From Vibrio sp. HI00D65 (GTDB lineage Bacteria; Pseudomonadota; Gammaproteobacteria; Enterobacterales; Vibrionaceae), in assembly GCF_001635455.1 (NCBI RefSeq), contig NZ_LWEH01000608.1, forward strand, positions 1 through 64,000: 64,000 bases of DNA, written 5' to 3'. Below are positions 18,676 through 27,968 of this stretch, in pieces (position 1 is the stretch's first letter; each line of letters begins with the position of its first letter). Under the pieces are notes generated by a model. That model worked only from the letters and a program-made list of their open reading frames with translations. It had not been told where the DNA came from and did no database searches. The translations under genes and the position numbers were made by a program.

Positions 18676-19695
18676 TTAACTCAATAAACGACATACAAGC
18701 GCACCAGGCTCTCTCAACGCATCCACGTTGTAACTGAGAACGCGCCCCGCCGATGGCGCATGATAGCGGCGGCACTCATTGCCAAACGCATCATATTGAA
18801 CAGCCAACAAGTCTTCCTTTTCTACACTTTGTAGAAGTTCAACTTGAGGAAGGACAAATCCGCCAATATCAGCACGAATCGACACCACGTTGTTGCCTTC
18901 AACCCAATCCATTCCAGGTAATTGCTTATTTTCGAGGTCAGATGCTTGAGCAGATTCAAACATGTCATAGTAAGAGAGCATATTAAAAACGCCGTTTACA
19001 GCTCTTTGAATCATATCCGGTTGAGTGAATTTACCCATCCCTACTTCGACCGTAATACTTGGGATTCCACTTCGATTCCAAACCGTTTCTAGAATACCGG
19101 GATCGCCGGGATCATTGAGCACGCAGTCCGGTCGCATCAGTCTTGCCATTTCTAAACATTGATCAATTCTGTAATCCGCGAACACATACAGCGGGTATAC
19201 CGCACCACGAGTCTGGGTATGTAAGTCGACGGCAAAAGTAGCATTGTGCTTGAGTAAGCGTTCCCATAAAGAAGCAACAAAGCGCTCGGCTGCTAAGCCA
19301 TGCGGGTCTCCAGGGAAAAGTCGATTGAGGTTCGCGGGGCAAGAACCAGGGTCCGAAGAGATGAAGTCTCGGCTATGGTTTAGTAAACCTGACAGATTCA
19401 CCGTTGGTACAACGGTCACGGTTCCTTTTAGCTCTTTCCCCACTAAGTCTCGGATAATTTGTTGTGCAGCTAACACGCCATTTAGCTCGTCGCCGTGGAT
19501 ACCAGCGGTGATCATCAACTTAGGTCCATCTTGGCTACCTTTAAAAACAGAGACAGGCATATTTTTTGGTTGTCCTAACCCATCACTGGTGACTTGAAAC
19601 CAAAACTGATGCTCTCCAATCGGCAAGTCTTTAACATTCAAAGAGCCAATAACCTGCCTACCTTGTAAAACATCCCCTAAGTACTCTGTTCTCAT
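18676..19695 (-). CDS. Succinylglutamate desuccinylase/aspartoacylase-family zinc hydrolase
   Basis: A 339-residue cytosolic enzyme of the AstE/AspA branch of the M14-like fold. The zinc signature is GIHGDELNG (His and Glu ligands), with the third ligand in VDLHTQT. The substrate-carboxylate motif region NLNRLFPGDP and a C-terminal beta domain complete the fold. It is not beside astABD genes, so a role in arginine catabolism is not supported by context. It more likely deacylates another N-acyl amino acid. It has its own promoter region, shared with the divergent porin gene. Confidence 0.8.
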   Translation of the reverse strand: MRTEYLGDVLQGRQVIGSLNVKDLPIGEHQFWFQVTSDGLGQPKNMPVSVFKGSQDGPKLMITAGIHGDELNGVLAAQQIIRDLVGKELKGTVTVVPTVNLSGLLNHSRDFISSDPGSCPANLNRLFPGDPHGLAAERFVASLWERLLKHNATFAVDLHTQTRGAVYPLYVFADYRIDQCLEMARLMRPDCVLNDPGDPGILETVWNRSGIPSITVEVGMGKFTQPDMIQRAVNGVFNMLSYYDMFESAQASDLENKQLPGMDWVEGNNVVSIRADIGGFVLPQVELLQSVEKEDLLAVQYDAFGNECRRYHAPSAGRVLSYNVDALREPGALVCRLLS

Positions 19696-20071
19696 CCAAC
19701 TTCTCCATGCTTTTGAACAAAATCTATTCTGTTGCCAGTTTTTGCATCATAGAGGATATCGTAATCAGTACAAGCAGTTAATCAGTCCAAGAGACGCTAC
19801 TCGCTTGCTCTCCCTTCCCACTTCCTCAATTTATCTTTCAGATTGAGACCAACCCGGTGACTACTCTCCAATTACTTTATTTGGATAACTATTCACTAAT
19901 CACTCAACCAATTGAAATAAAAGTACAATAAAATCAACACTTAAAAAAGTTCCCTATTCACTGAAATGTAATTTTATAGAAATGAAAGCTTAATTTAGCT
20001 GCACTAAATTAGCTTCATATCGAAACGGAGAGCACTTCGCTCACGGATTTTAAAATACAAGGTAAGTGATT
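19696..20071. promoter_or_regulatory. Divergent promoter region between the AstE-like gene and the porin gene
   Basis: This 376-base gap must hold both promoters. The porin side is AT-rich and carries an 8-bp inverted repeat (TAATTTAG 19991-19998 / CTAAATTA 20004-20011), extendable by AGC/GCT around a bulge, placed in the likely 5' leader of the porin mRNA. No confident ToxR or OmpR site could be called by eye. Confidence 0.45.
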
Positions 20072-21064
20072 ATGAAAAAGGCAGTTCTAGCTTCTGCAGT
20101 GGTAGCAGCACTAGTTTCAGGTTCATCTCTAGCAGCAACAGTTTACAGCTCTGACGGCACTGAGCTTAAGATTGGTGGTCGTGCGGAATTCCGTGGTGAC
20201 TTCATTGGTTCTGGTGGTGCTGAAGTTGAAGGTACAATGGAAGATAAGACTCGTTTCCGTTTAAACCTTGGCGGTAAAACAGAACTTACCGATACGGTTA
20301 CTGCATTCGGTTTCTACGAAGCAGAGCAAAGCACTGGTGATAGCGAGTTTGATAACCGTTACATGTACGCTGGTGTTGATTTCGATGGTCAAGCAGTCTC
20401 AGTAGGCCGCCAAGACATGGCTTCAGTCATCGTATCTGACTTTACAGATATCACTGAATTCTCAGGTGTTCAGCAAGTAATCGACGCAGCTTCAGATAAA
20501 GAGGATAGCGTATTTGCATACCGCGGTGGCTTTGATGCCCTTCAGTTGGAAGCAACTTACCAAGCAAACAGTGAAAAAGACTCTGATGGTTACGGCATCT
20601 CTGGTGTTTATTCATTGCCAATCGGTCTGGATCTTGGTCTTGCATACTCTGGTCAAGATCTAGGAGCAGGTAAAGGAAGCGCAAACCAAATCCTTGCTGG
20701 CCTAGCATATTCACTAGATAACCTTTACCTAGCAGCAACTTACTCAACGGGTGACTTAAACGATAAAGCCGTTGGCCCTATCGCTGAGTCATTCACTGCA
20801 ATGGAATTCTCAGCACAATATAAAATCACTAAGCAGGTTTCTGCTGCAGCAGTATACACATACCAAGAAAAAGAAACGGCAAACGGTTCTACAGCCGACT
20901 CTGTTGATGGTATCGAGCTTGTTGGCTACTACAAACTAAACAGCAACTTCCGCACATACCTTTCTTACTATATCAATGGCTTAGATGAAGTGAAAGACGT
21001 TACTACAGGACTAACAACTGAAGGTGAAGATACGCTTCGCCTAGGTGTTCGCTACGACTTCTAA
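20072..21064 (+). CDS. OmpU-like general porin
   Basis: A 330-residue outer-membrane beta-barrel. I choose ATG 20072 over GTG 20066 because AAGGTAAG precedes it and MKKAVLASAVVAALVSG is a classic signal peptide ending SLAA. The mature protein has alternating amphipathic strands, and its last residue is the terminal Phe of VRYDF, the barrel-assembly signal. Motifs such as GGRAEFRGDF, YMYAGVDF and VGRQDM are typical of Gram-negative porins of the OmpU type. It should form trimeric channels for small solutes. Whether it is the OmpU orthologue or a paralogue is not decided here. Confidence 0.85.
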   Translation: MKKAVLASAVVAALVSGSSLAATVYSSDGTELKIGGRAEFRGDFIGSGGAEVEGTMEDKTRFRLNLGGKTELTDTVTAFGFYEAEQSTGDSEFDNRYMYAGVDFDGQAVSVGRQDMASVIVSDFTDITEFSGVQQVIDAASDKEDSVFAYRGGFDALQLEATYQANSEKDSDGYGISGVYSLPIGLDLGLAYSGQDLGAGKGSANQILAGLAYSLDNLYLAATYSTGDLNDKAVGPIAESFTAMEFSAQYKITKQVSAAAVYTYQEKETANGSTADSVDGIELVGYYKLNSNFRTYLSYYINGLDEVKDVTTGLTTEGEDTLRLGVRYDF

Positions 21065-21089
21065 TCTAAATTTACTTTAGGTAGATACT

Positions 21090-21119
21090 AAAAAAGTTGG
21101 GCAATTGCTCAACTTTTTT
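21090..21119 (+). terminator. Terminator of the porin gene
   Basis: A 13-bp stem with one G-T pair (AAAAAAGTTGGGC / GCTCAACTTTTTT) and an AATT loop lies 25 bases after the stop. It has strong T and A runs on both sides. Confidence 0.9.
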
Positions 21120-21219
21120 CAAGTTCGAATATTCTGACCAACTTCATCAATGCTTTTTTCTGGTTAAGTGGTGCTAAATCCGTATCATAGGCAAATCACA
21201 TTAAATAATTAGAAACATC

Positions 21220-22110
21220 ATGTCACAACACCATCCGATCCAAGGCGCTAGCTGGATGCTTACTGCAGGCTTAGCCTTTACCGTAATTAACAGCCTGACT
21301 CAAATTGCTAGCATTCATTTCGGACTGACTTCTACTACCGTTGCCGTCATTCAATACGCCATCGCTTTATTAGTCATTCTTCCCTACTTGAAAACACTAG
21401 GCATTCACCGTGCACTCCAAACCGACAACCTCAAACTGCACGTGTTTCGTGTTTTTTTGTCGGTTATTGGTATCCAGCTTTGGATATGGGCGCTCGCTTA
21501 CCCTGTGCCAATTTGGCAAGGTATCGCACTGCTGATGACCTCTCCGTTGTTTGCGACCATAGGATCGGGGCTGTTCTTAAAGGAGAAAGTTGGTGCTGCA
21601 CGTTGGGGAGCAACATTAGCAGGCTTCATTGGTGCGATGATCATTCTTGAGCCATGGGCGGAAGACTTTAGCTGGGCAACCTTATTGCCTGTCGGCGCTG
21701 CATTCTTCTGGGCCTGCTACTCGCTGATGGTGAAGAAACTGTCATCACAAGATAGCCCATCAACCATGGTGGTTTATCTACTACTATTGATTACACCTTT
21801 CAACATCATGTTAGCCGTGCCTGACTGGCAAACACCAAGTGGCAGTACCATTTGGGGTATTCTGGCTGTAATTGGTGTGTTAACCGCCCTCGCACAATGG
21901 GCCATTGTAAAAGCCTACTCAGTGGCTGATGCATCCTTTGTCCAACCGTTTGACCATGCAAAGCTACCTCTAAATGTGCTGGCTGGCTGGCTGGTATTCA
22001 GTTGGGTACCGCCAGGTCGTCTATGGTTAGGTGCGGCAATCATTATTGCGTCTGTTGCCTTCATCACTCACTGGGAAACAAAAAAACCAACTAAAACGCG
22101 GAAAATTTAG
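21220..22110 (+). CDS. EamA/RhaT-type DMT-superfamily transporter
   Basis: A 296-residue inner-membrane protein with ten predicted hydrophobic helices in two EamA halves. Typical features include WMLTAGLAFTVIN at the start, the GSGLFLKEKVGAARWGATL loop at the end of the first half and AQWAIVKAYSVADASFVQP in the second. Such proteins export metabolites or amino acids; the substrate cannot be predicted. The C-terminus is a short basic cytoplasmic tail. It precedes a glutaredoxin-like gene by 69 bases, possibly in one transcript. Confidence 0.8.
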   Translation: MSQHHPIQGASWMLTAGLAFTVINSLTQIASIHFGLTSTTVAVIQYAIALLVILPYLKTLGIHRALQTDNLKLHVFRVFLSVIGIQLWIWALAYPVPIWQGIALLMTSPLFATIGSGLFLKEKVGAARWGATLAGFIGAMIILEPWAEDFSWATLLPVGAAFFWACYSLMVKKLSSQDSPSTMVVYLLLLITPFNIMLAVPDWQTPSGSTIWGILAVIGVLTALAQWAIVKAYSVADASFVQPFDHAKLPLNVLAGWLVFSWVPPGRLWLGAAIIIASVAFITHWETKKPTKTRKI

Positions 22111-22179
22111 AAGGTTTGAAATAAATAGTTCTGCTGTCCGTTCTATATTGATACGAGAATTTGAAGCGAGGTCGTAACC

Positions 22180-22797
22180 ATGAAGAAACGAATCAAGATT
22201 ACACTGTACCGTTGGGCAGGCAGCTGGGGTCCATTTAAAGTAAACATCCCATGTGGAGAGTGTACCCTTACCAAAGACATTCTGAAGGACACCTTTGAGA
22301 ATGAACTGACAGATGTCGATGTCGAACTAGAAGTGAAAGATTGGTTGTCTCACTGGTGGGAGCCTTTAAAACTTGGGGCTTGGCACGCTCCTATCTTAGT
22401 TGTGGAAGGTAAGGTAGTCAGCCAAGGTGAAGCGCTTAACCGTGGCGTGCTCGTACAATCGGTAATCCAAGAGTGGACGAAACGAGATAGCCTAAAAGGC
22501 AATATTGTTTACGGCAAAGCGACCTGCCCATACTGCGTAAAAGCAAAGAAAATGTTGGATGAAGCGGGTGTCGAGTATACCTACCATGATGTGGTTAAAG
22601 ACAGTGCAGCTCTATATCGCATGATTCCTGAGGTCAAAGCCTACATCGGTCAAAAAACCCCCGTAACCGTGCCTCAGATCTGGCTTGATGGTAAGTACAT
22701 CGGCGGGGCTGATAACTTGGAAGCTTGGATGAAAGAAAACGGTTTAGACAGCATTCCAAATAACGTCATCGACTTATCTAACCAATCAACAGGCTAA
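22180..22797 (+). CDS. Two-part glutaredoxin-family protein
   Basis: A 205-residue cytosolic protein. Residues ~105-190 form a GrxC-like glutaredoxin domain with active-site CPYC at 116-119, TVPQIW (cis-Pro loop) and GGADNL (glutathione-binding). The N-terminal ~100 residues look like a second, thioredoxin-related domain with CGEC instead of CPYC and the pattern AGSWGPFKVNIPCGEC. A possible cis-Pro is in HAPILVV. The combination suggests a dedicated redox partner; the substrate is unknown. No signal peptide. Confidence 0.75.
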   Translation: MKKRIKITLYRWAGSWGPFKVNIPCGECTLTKDILKDTFENELTDVDVELEVKDWLSHWWEPLKLGAWHAPILVVEGKVVSQGEALNRGVLVQSVIQEWTKRDSLKGNIVYGKATCPYCVKAKKMLDEAGVEYTYHDVVKDSAALYRMIPEVKAYIGQKTPVTVPQIWLDGKYIGGADNLEAWMKENGLDSIPNNVIDLSNQSTG

Positions 22798-22885
22798 TCT
22801 TCCTTAAAGAATTTCAGTCCCCCATTAATGTTTTTTTGTCCATCCACAATAGAACAAAGCGATAAAATCACCTATCGCGCATACG

Positions 22886-22922
22886 AAAAAGGCCCTAAAC
22901 TTCAAAGAGTTTAAGGCCTTTT
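22886..22922. terminator. Bidirectional terminator between convergent genes
   Basis: A long stem with one mismatch (AAAAGGCCCTAAAC / GTTTAAGGCCTTTT) and an 8-base loop is flanked by A and T runs. It serves the glutaredoxin-like gene on + and the 44-residue small gene on -. Confidence 0.85.
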
Positions 22923-22943
22923 AAAACTCCGTTTGGAAAATGG

Positions 22944-23078
22944 TTACTTAGCCATTTTCTTCATCATTCGCTTGATGAATGATGCTTTTTTCGGCTTTGA
23001 CTTGCCGTACATTGCTTCGTGCATCATGTTTTTTGCTGCCGTTTGACCAAGGTATGCGTGGCCTAGTTCGTAGTTCAT
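22944..23078 (-). CDS. Basic 44-residue small protein
   Basis: A short minus-strand gene from ATG 23078-23076 to TAA 22946-22944, below usual length cutoffs. It is preceded by a clear ribosome-binding site (GGAGATAAGC before ATG) and followed by a terminator. The product begins MNYELGHAYLGQTAAKNMMH and ends in a Lys/Met-rich tail (SFIKRMMKKMAK), giving a strongly positive charge. There is no membrane segment. I do not recognise the family; its signals are good enough to call it a real gene. Confidence 0.65.
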   Translation of the reverse strand: MNYELGHAYLGQTAAKNMMHEAMYGKSKPKKASFIKRMMKKMAK

Positions 23079-23220
23079 GCTTATCTCCGCACATAATCAA
23101 CTTTATTGTGCGCGGATTCTACACTGAAAACGCCTAAGAACAAGATCGACATCACACTTTATTGCAATTCACCAATTTTAATTACAACACACCTTTTATG
23201 CGTAAGAACGGCTTGAGATA

Positions 23221-23262
23221 TTCACAAAAAGAGCAGCTCAAGTGAGCTGATCTTTTTGTGAA
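23221..23262. terminator. Long inverted repeat, bidirectional terminator
   Basis: Two 20-base arms (TTCACAAAAAGAGCAGCTCA / TGAGCTGATCTTTTTGTGAA) pair except for one internal mismatch. It lies 55 bases past the stop of the minus-strand gene at 23317 and gives a T-run in that direction. Confidence 0.75.
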
Positions 23263-23316
23263 TGTTTTACTTAACAACAGCCGTTTCAAACTATAGCTGC
23301 TAGCGACAACAAACGC

Positions 23317-23667
23317 TTAGCTACGCTTTGGCTGTCGGTAAGTTTTACCAGCAATCTGGTAAGTCTCTTTTTGCTTTAGTTCGAACATTGTTTCAAAGAA
23401 CCAAGCGGCAAATTTGATCAAGTCATCGCCTTCATTCATAACATGCTCGATGTACTCTTGCTCTTCACCCTGTTCGTTGTCTTGAAGTGTCACGTGATAA
23501 ATACGCTTTTCACCTTCAACTTCAGCTAGTGCAAATTGACCAGTCAGTGATGCGGCAGCCTCAGCGACTTCAGTATCTTCATTGGATTTCAATAGCTCAA
23601 GTGCCTGTGGTAGGCCATCTAGTGCACAGATAGCTTTTACCAGTACTTCAAATTCATTTTGCTGCAT
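23317..23667 (-). CDS. Conserved-looking acidic hypothetical protein
   Basis: A 116-residue acidic protein beginning MQQNEFEVLVKAICALDG. Two helical N-terminal segments (ALELLKSNEDTEVAEAAASL) precede a strand-rich core (KRIYHVTLQD) and a helix-rich end with FAAWFFETMFELKQKETYQI. No signal peptide or membrane helix. AGGTAAT lies before the ATG. Family not recognised. Confidence 0.7.
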   Translation of the reverse strand: MQQNEFEVLVKAICALDGLPQALELLKSNEDTEVAEAAASLTGQFALAEVEGEKRIYHVTLQDNEQGEEQEYIEHVMNEGDDLIKFAAWFFETMFELKQKETYQIAGKTYRQPKRS

Positions 23668-23764
23668 GTTTTATTACCTATTAAATGGACGCCGGTATTG
23701 TAGAAAACCATCTATCCAAATACAACGTCTTAAAGGCCGCATACACAAACATCAGCACAACACG

Positions 23765-24970
23765 CTAACTACATTCGACTTCTGTATCGCCAAGCTTCTT
23801 TTTTATTCGTGTTGAAGACCACAGCACCGAGCCCATAGCCGCACCAATCACTAAATAGAATACCCCAAGCTGCAGATGGTTCGTCACCCAACTCTCTACC
23901 AAATAACCGCCTAATAGACCTGCTAAACACATTTGGATCGAACCAGATAATGCAGAGACAGCACCCGCTTGTTTCTTATGTGGTTCCAACAACATGCTAA
24001 TAGAGAGAGGGAATGAGATACCCTGTGCAATAGTCAGCCAAGTAAACGCCCATACCAAGTTAAGGATGGTTAATTCATGTGTCAGCAACCAAGCTCCAGA
24101 CGCTAAGATAATCAAGATTGCAAAGCTCATTAATTGAGGCGTACTAAAGCGACGATTCAGAACATTCAATACCACACTGCCAATCAGCAAGCCCGCCGAA
24201 GGCACAATCATTAATGAGCCATACTCCGCAGCTGTCAGCCCCAATTGCTCCTGCATTAAGAATGGGAACAAAGATAACGACACCAAACTTGCCATATAGC
24301 TCATCCAGTTGTAACTGGCACTACTCAACACTTGTCGATTCGTTATCAAACTTCCGTAGTTCCTGACGACTTGGCTTACCTGGAAACGACTCTTGCTATA
24401 AGGGAGCGTCTCGTGAAGAACAAAATAGCCCAGAGTGAATATCGCGAGTAGATAGAGCAAAACAAACAGGAACACCGCTTCCCAACCAAGGTGGAATGAA
24501 ATCCAACCACCAAATACAGGGGCTATGATCGGCATGATCGAAGCGGTAATTGAGATGTAAGACAAGGCCTTAGTAAGTTGTGCGCCATCATAACTATCGC
24601 GAAGCACGCTACGCCCGAGCACCGAAGCACTACCCGCGCCTAAGCCTTGCAACAAGCGACCAATCTCTAACGCTGTCATGTTGTCAGAAAAGACGACACA
24701 AACAACAGTACCAATCAAATAAACACCCTGACCTAACAAGAAGATAGGTCTTCGTCCAACTGCATCTGACATCGGTCCGTAAAATAGTTGAGATAAGCCA
24801 AAGCCCACTAAAAATAGTGTAACGAGCAACTGTACATCAACTTGAGTGATGCTTAAGTCAGCAGCAATCAGCGGCAGTGATGGCAGGTAAATACTGACAC
24901 CCACTTGCCCAGTAGCAATGATCATCATTGCCAACAGTAATGGTGTTTTTTTAAAGGTCGATTGGCTCAA
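23765..24970 (-). CDS. Bcr/CflA-type MFS drug efflux transporter
   Basis: A 401-residue 12-helix MFS protein of the DHA1 (Bcr/CflA/EmrD) group. MFS motif A is in GPMSDAVGRRPIFL between helices 2 and 3, and the helix-5 region has PIIAPVFGGWISFHLGWE. The start is TTG 24970, supported by AAGGAAA just upstream. It faces a LysR regulator gene across a 107-base gap, a common arrangement for an efflux pump and its regulator. Likely a proton-driven exporter of small toxic compounds; substrate unknown. Confidence 0.85.
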   Translation of the reverse strand: MSQSTFKKTPLLLAMMIIATGQVGVSIYLPSLPLIAADLSITQVDVQLLVTLFLVGFGLSQLFYGPMSDAVGRRPIFLLGQGVYLIGTVVCVVFSDNMTALEIGRLLQGLGAGSASVLGRSVLRDSYDGAQLTKALSYISITASIMPIIAPVFGGWISFHLGWEAVFLFVLLYLLAIFTLGYFVLHETLPYSKSRFQVSQVVRNYGSLITNRQVLSSASYNWMSYMASLVSLSLFPFLMQEQLGLTAAEYGSLMIVPSAGLLIGSVVLNVLNRRFSTPQLMSFAILIILASGAWLLTHELTILNLVWAFTWLTIAQGISFPLSISMLLEPHKKQAGAVSALSGSIQMCLAGLLGGYLVESWVTNHLQLGVFYLVIGAAMGSVLWSSTRIKKKLGDTEVECS

Positions 24971-25077
24971 AAAATTTCCTTTTCGTTTGTTATTTGCTCA
25001 AAGATGAGTTTACATTCAGAGCCAGCAATTGATAATTAACCAAATTGGAATTTGATTAAGTCTCAACAGGAAATAAT

Positions 25078-25974
25078 ATGGATTGGATACTTAACGTAAA
25101 AAGTTATGTAAAAGTAGTGGAAGAAGGCAGTTTTAATGGTGCTGCACGTAAGCTTAATACCACCAGCTCGGCGATCAGTAAAAGGGTTAACTGGCTTGAA
25201 GAGCGTATCGGAACTCAGCTACTTAAGCGTACAACTCGCTCGATTAGCCAAACAGAAGCAGGCGCACTCTTTTACCAACGAGCCAAAGATCAACTCGATA
25301 ACTGGCAATCGATCATTGATGAAACCCGCTCGGTTAACCAGACCCCCGCAGGCCTATTAAAAATTGGGGCAACCATCGCGGTTGGGTCTAAATTTCTAGT
25401 CCAACACATGGACGATTTCTTAGAAAAGTATCCAGACATAAAAGTACAGCTGATTACCACCACTTCAGGGCAACTGCCTGAACTTGGCTTAGATCTGGTG
25501 ATAAGTCGCGAGCTCGAGCAACTCAACTCGTTAAGCTTTAAAAAAACACCTTTGTTCGAGCACAAAGCGGGGTTCTACGCAGCTCCAAGCTACTTGGCGA
25601 AACATGGCTACCCAAATTGTGAGCAAGATTTGGAGCAACACAATTCGCTGATTTGGGGTGAGCGCCCTACTCGTGAGGTTACGTTAACGAAAGGACAACG
25701 AATCACATTGAATGGAAACTTTGCAACAACCAACCCTGAGGCTCTATTTCACGCTGCCAAGCGAGGCATGGGCGTGTTATTGACCATCAAAGCCATGATC
25801 AAAGAAGATCTAAAACAAGGGACATTAGTTCCAGTATTGCCAAATATCACCGCTGATGAGGTGATGGTTTACGCTTACTACCCTAAGCTTGATTACTCGC
25901 ATACACGAACCAAACTGTTTCTGGATCACCTCAAAGATCGGCTAGACAAAGAACGTAGTACTCAGATTTTGTGA
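25078..25974 (+). CDS. LysR-family transcriptional regulator
   Basis: A 298-residue regulator with an N-terminal winged helix-turn-helix (SFNGAARKLNTTSSAISKRV, about residues 18-37) and a C-terminal periplasmic-binding-like effector domain. It is preceded by CAGGAAATAAT and divergently placed from the MFS efflux gene, which is its most likely target. The 107-base gap has AAATTGGAATTTGATTAAG near the LysR start, a partly symmetric AT-rich stretch that could hold the operator. Effector unknown. Confidence 0.88.
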   Translation: MDWILNVKSYVKVVEEGSFNGAARKLNTTSSAISKRVNWLEERIGTQLLKRTTRSISQTEAGALFYQRAKDQLDNWQSIIDETRSVNQTPAGLLKIGATIAVGSKFLVQHMDDFLEKYPDIKVQLITTTSGQLPELGLDLVISRELEQLNSLSFKKTPLFEHKAGFYAAPSYLAKHGYPNCEQDLEQHNSLIWGERPTREVTLTKGQRITLNGNFATTNPEALFHAAKRGMGVLLTIKAMIKEDLKQGTLVPVLPNITADEVMVYAYYPKLDYSHTRTKLFLDHLKDRLDKERSTQIL

Positions 25975-26070
25975 AACTAGTCACAAATAAATTTGAAAAA
26001 AGATGCAGCGAGGACAATAATAAACAGGACGCATATCACAATTGTACGCGGTGATTCTGGTTAACTATGG

Positions 26071-27924
26071 ATGGTGACTATGACTCAACACACACAGAAC
26101 GGCGTAATAAACACAGAGCGCATAGGCCGCTTATTGAAGTTGGAAGGTGTCGACCTTCTTGAGTCTGCTGCACTCACCTTGCACCAAATCTTTGATACGC
26201 AGTATACCAGCATCATTGGGAAGAAGTATTTTCCTGACCAAATTGTTCCTCTCGTTATCGCGCACTCTGATCATGTTTTACACGATAAGATAAACGCTCG
26301 TCATGGGCATATCTACCAGCAGGCCGTTAATCAAAAACACCCGGACTGTTCGTTTGCTCAATATGTTGTTCAATCTCTACCGACATCCGCCTTTCGACAG
26401 GAGATCACTTCACAGAACTCTATCGCGATCCCAACTCGTACTCAGAGTGGTGAAGTAATGGGCGTACTGTTTTCCACTTTTACATCACCGCTTAGCCCAA
26501 CTCAGCAACAAGAGGTCATCAAACATCATCAGCTATTCGCCGATATCATTATCTATACACTAAGGGAGATGTGGTTCAACGACCGTTCTGAGCAACTGGT
26601 TAACCAGCTCAGTTATGAAGTTTCACACGACAGCTTAACAGGCTTACTCAACCGTAGCTGCTTGTCAGATACCTTAGAGTCAATCACTCAGCAAAGCGTG
26701 ACGCCCTTCTCTGTTGCCTTGCTCGATATCAACAGTTTTAAAGCGATCAACGACCAACACGGCAATTATATTGGTGACAAAGTACTACAGTTCGTTGCTG
26801 AAACGTTACGCCGCACCTTACCCGAAAACAACCTTACATTCCGTACAGCAGGCAACGAGTTTGCTTTCATTACCTACCACTCCGACCCAATCGCCATTTG
26901 TGAACAAATACTAGCGAAGATCAAACAAGGCTATTCAAGCGTCGACATCAAGATCGATTTTGAGGTCTGTATTGGTATTGCCCGCTCAGAAGGAGACAAC
27001 AAAGATGTCGAGCAGATCATCTTCAACACCAGCTTGGCATTAAAAGAGTGTAAACAAAGCCCCGATACCCACATTCAATGTTATGACACCCATCTAAGAT
27101 TTCGCTACCAAAGAAAGGCGGAGCTCATTGCCGCACTGCGAAGTGAACTTGAAAACCCTATTTCCAATTACCTAACGCAAAATGGTAATGGCATGTACGT
27201 GGTTGCCCAGCCTATTGTTAGCCTGGTGGAAAAACGCTGGGAATACTTTGAAGTGCTGACACGCTGGAAAACCGCTCAACATGGCGATATCTCTCCAGTG
27301 GAGTTTATTCAATTAGCAGAAGAGTCTGGATTGATTGTTGAACTGGGTGAGCGCATCATCCAGTTAGTGTGCCGTGCAAAGAAAACGTTAGAGCAAGGGC
27401 TAGGCTATAAAATCAAGCTCGGGATAAACTGCTCTGCCCACGAGCTTACCGACTCAAAGCGTTATATCTCTTACCTTACTCGGGCCATTAAGCAACATCA
27501 CTTTGCAGCAAACGAGTTTGTTATTGAGTTAACCGAGACCGTACTGCTATCACCGACCCAAGAAACGAAAGCCGCACTTAACTACCTCAGAGAGCAAGGT
27601 TTTACTATCGCTTTGGACGATTTCGGTACTGGCTACTCCAGTCTGAACTACATTCACAGCTATCCGATCGACTGCATTAAGATTGATGCTACATTCATTC
27701 GCAATTTGCTGACCAACTCCACCTCGGAGAGCGTCGTTTGGTTGATTGTCCAACTGGCACATAGACTCGATGTGTCACTAGTGGCTGAGGGTGTCGAGAA
27801 ACAGGAACAGTTAGAAAAGTTACACGCAATGGGATGCGACAAGATCCAAGGATATTTCTACTCTCCACCAATGAGACCAGAAGCTATTGTCAGCTACGTG
27901 ACACACTCTGAGCCTCTCGCTTGA
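26071..27924 (+). CDS. GAF-like/GGDEF/EAL protein with degenerate GGDEF
   Basis: A 617-residue c-di-GMP protein. Residues ~15-170 resemble a GAF sensor domain, ~185-345 a GGDEF domain, ~375-610 an EAL domain. The cyclase signature is AGNEF (260-264) instead of GGDEF, so cyclase activity is doubtful. In the EAL domain the name motif is EVL (394-396), but the catalytic set looks intact: GINCSAHE, FVIELTET, DDFGTGYSSL, the Lys of IKIDATF, AEGVE and QGY. It therefore probably hydrolyses c-di-GMP, with GAF and the dead GGDEF as regulatory parts. The start could also be ATG 26080. Confidence 0.85.
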   Translation: MVTMTQHTQNGVINTERIGRLLKLEGVDLLESAALTLHQIFDTQYTSIIGKKYFPDQIVPLVIAHSDHVLHDKINARHGHIYQQAVNQKHPDCSFAQYVVQSLPTSAFRQEITSQNSIAIPTRTQSGEVMGVLFSTFTSPLSPTQQQEVIKHHQLFADIIIYTLREMWFNDRSEQLVNQLSYEVSHDSLTGLLNRSCLSDTLESITQQSVTPFSVALLDINSFKAINDQHGNYIGDKVLQFVAETLRRTLPENNLTFRTAGNEFAFITYHSDPIAICEQILAKIKQGYSSVDIKIDFEVCIGIARSEGDNKDVEQIIFNTSLALKECKQSPDTHIQCYDTHLRFRYQRKAELIAALRSELENPISNYLTQNGNGMYVVAQPIVSLVEKRWEYFEVLTRWKTAQHGDISPVEFIQLAEESGLIVELGERIIQLVCRAKKTLEQGLGYKIKLGINCSAHELTDSKRYISYLTRAIKQHHFAANEFVIELTETVLLSPTQETKAALNYLREQGFTIALDDFGTGYSSLNYIHSYPIDCIKIDATFIRNLLTNSTSESVVWLIVQLAHRLDVSLVAEGVEKQEQLEKLHAMGCDKIQGYFYSPPMRPEAIVSYVTHSEPLA

Positions 27925-27968
27925 GCATGACTAACGCCGAAAAAAGCCCCTAGTTAAGAGAACAAAAA

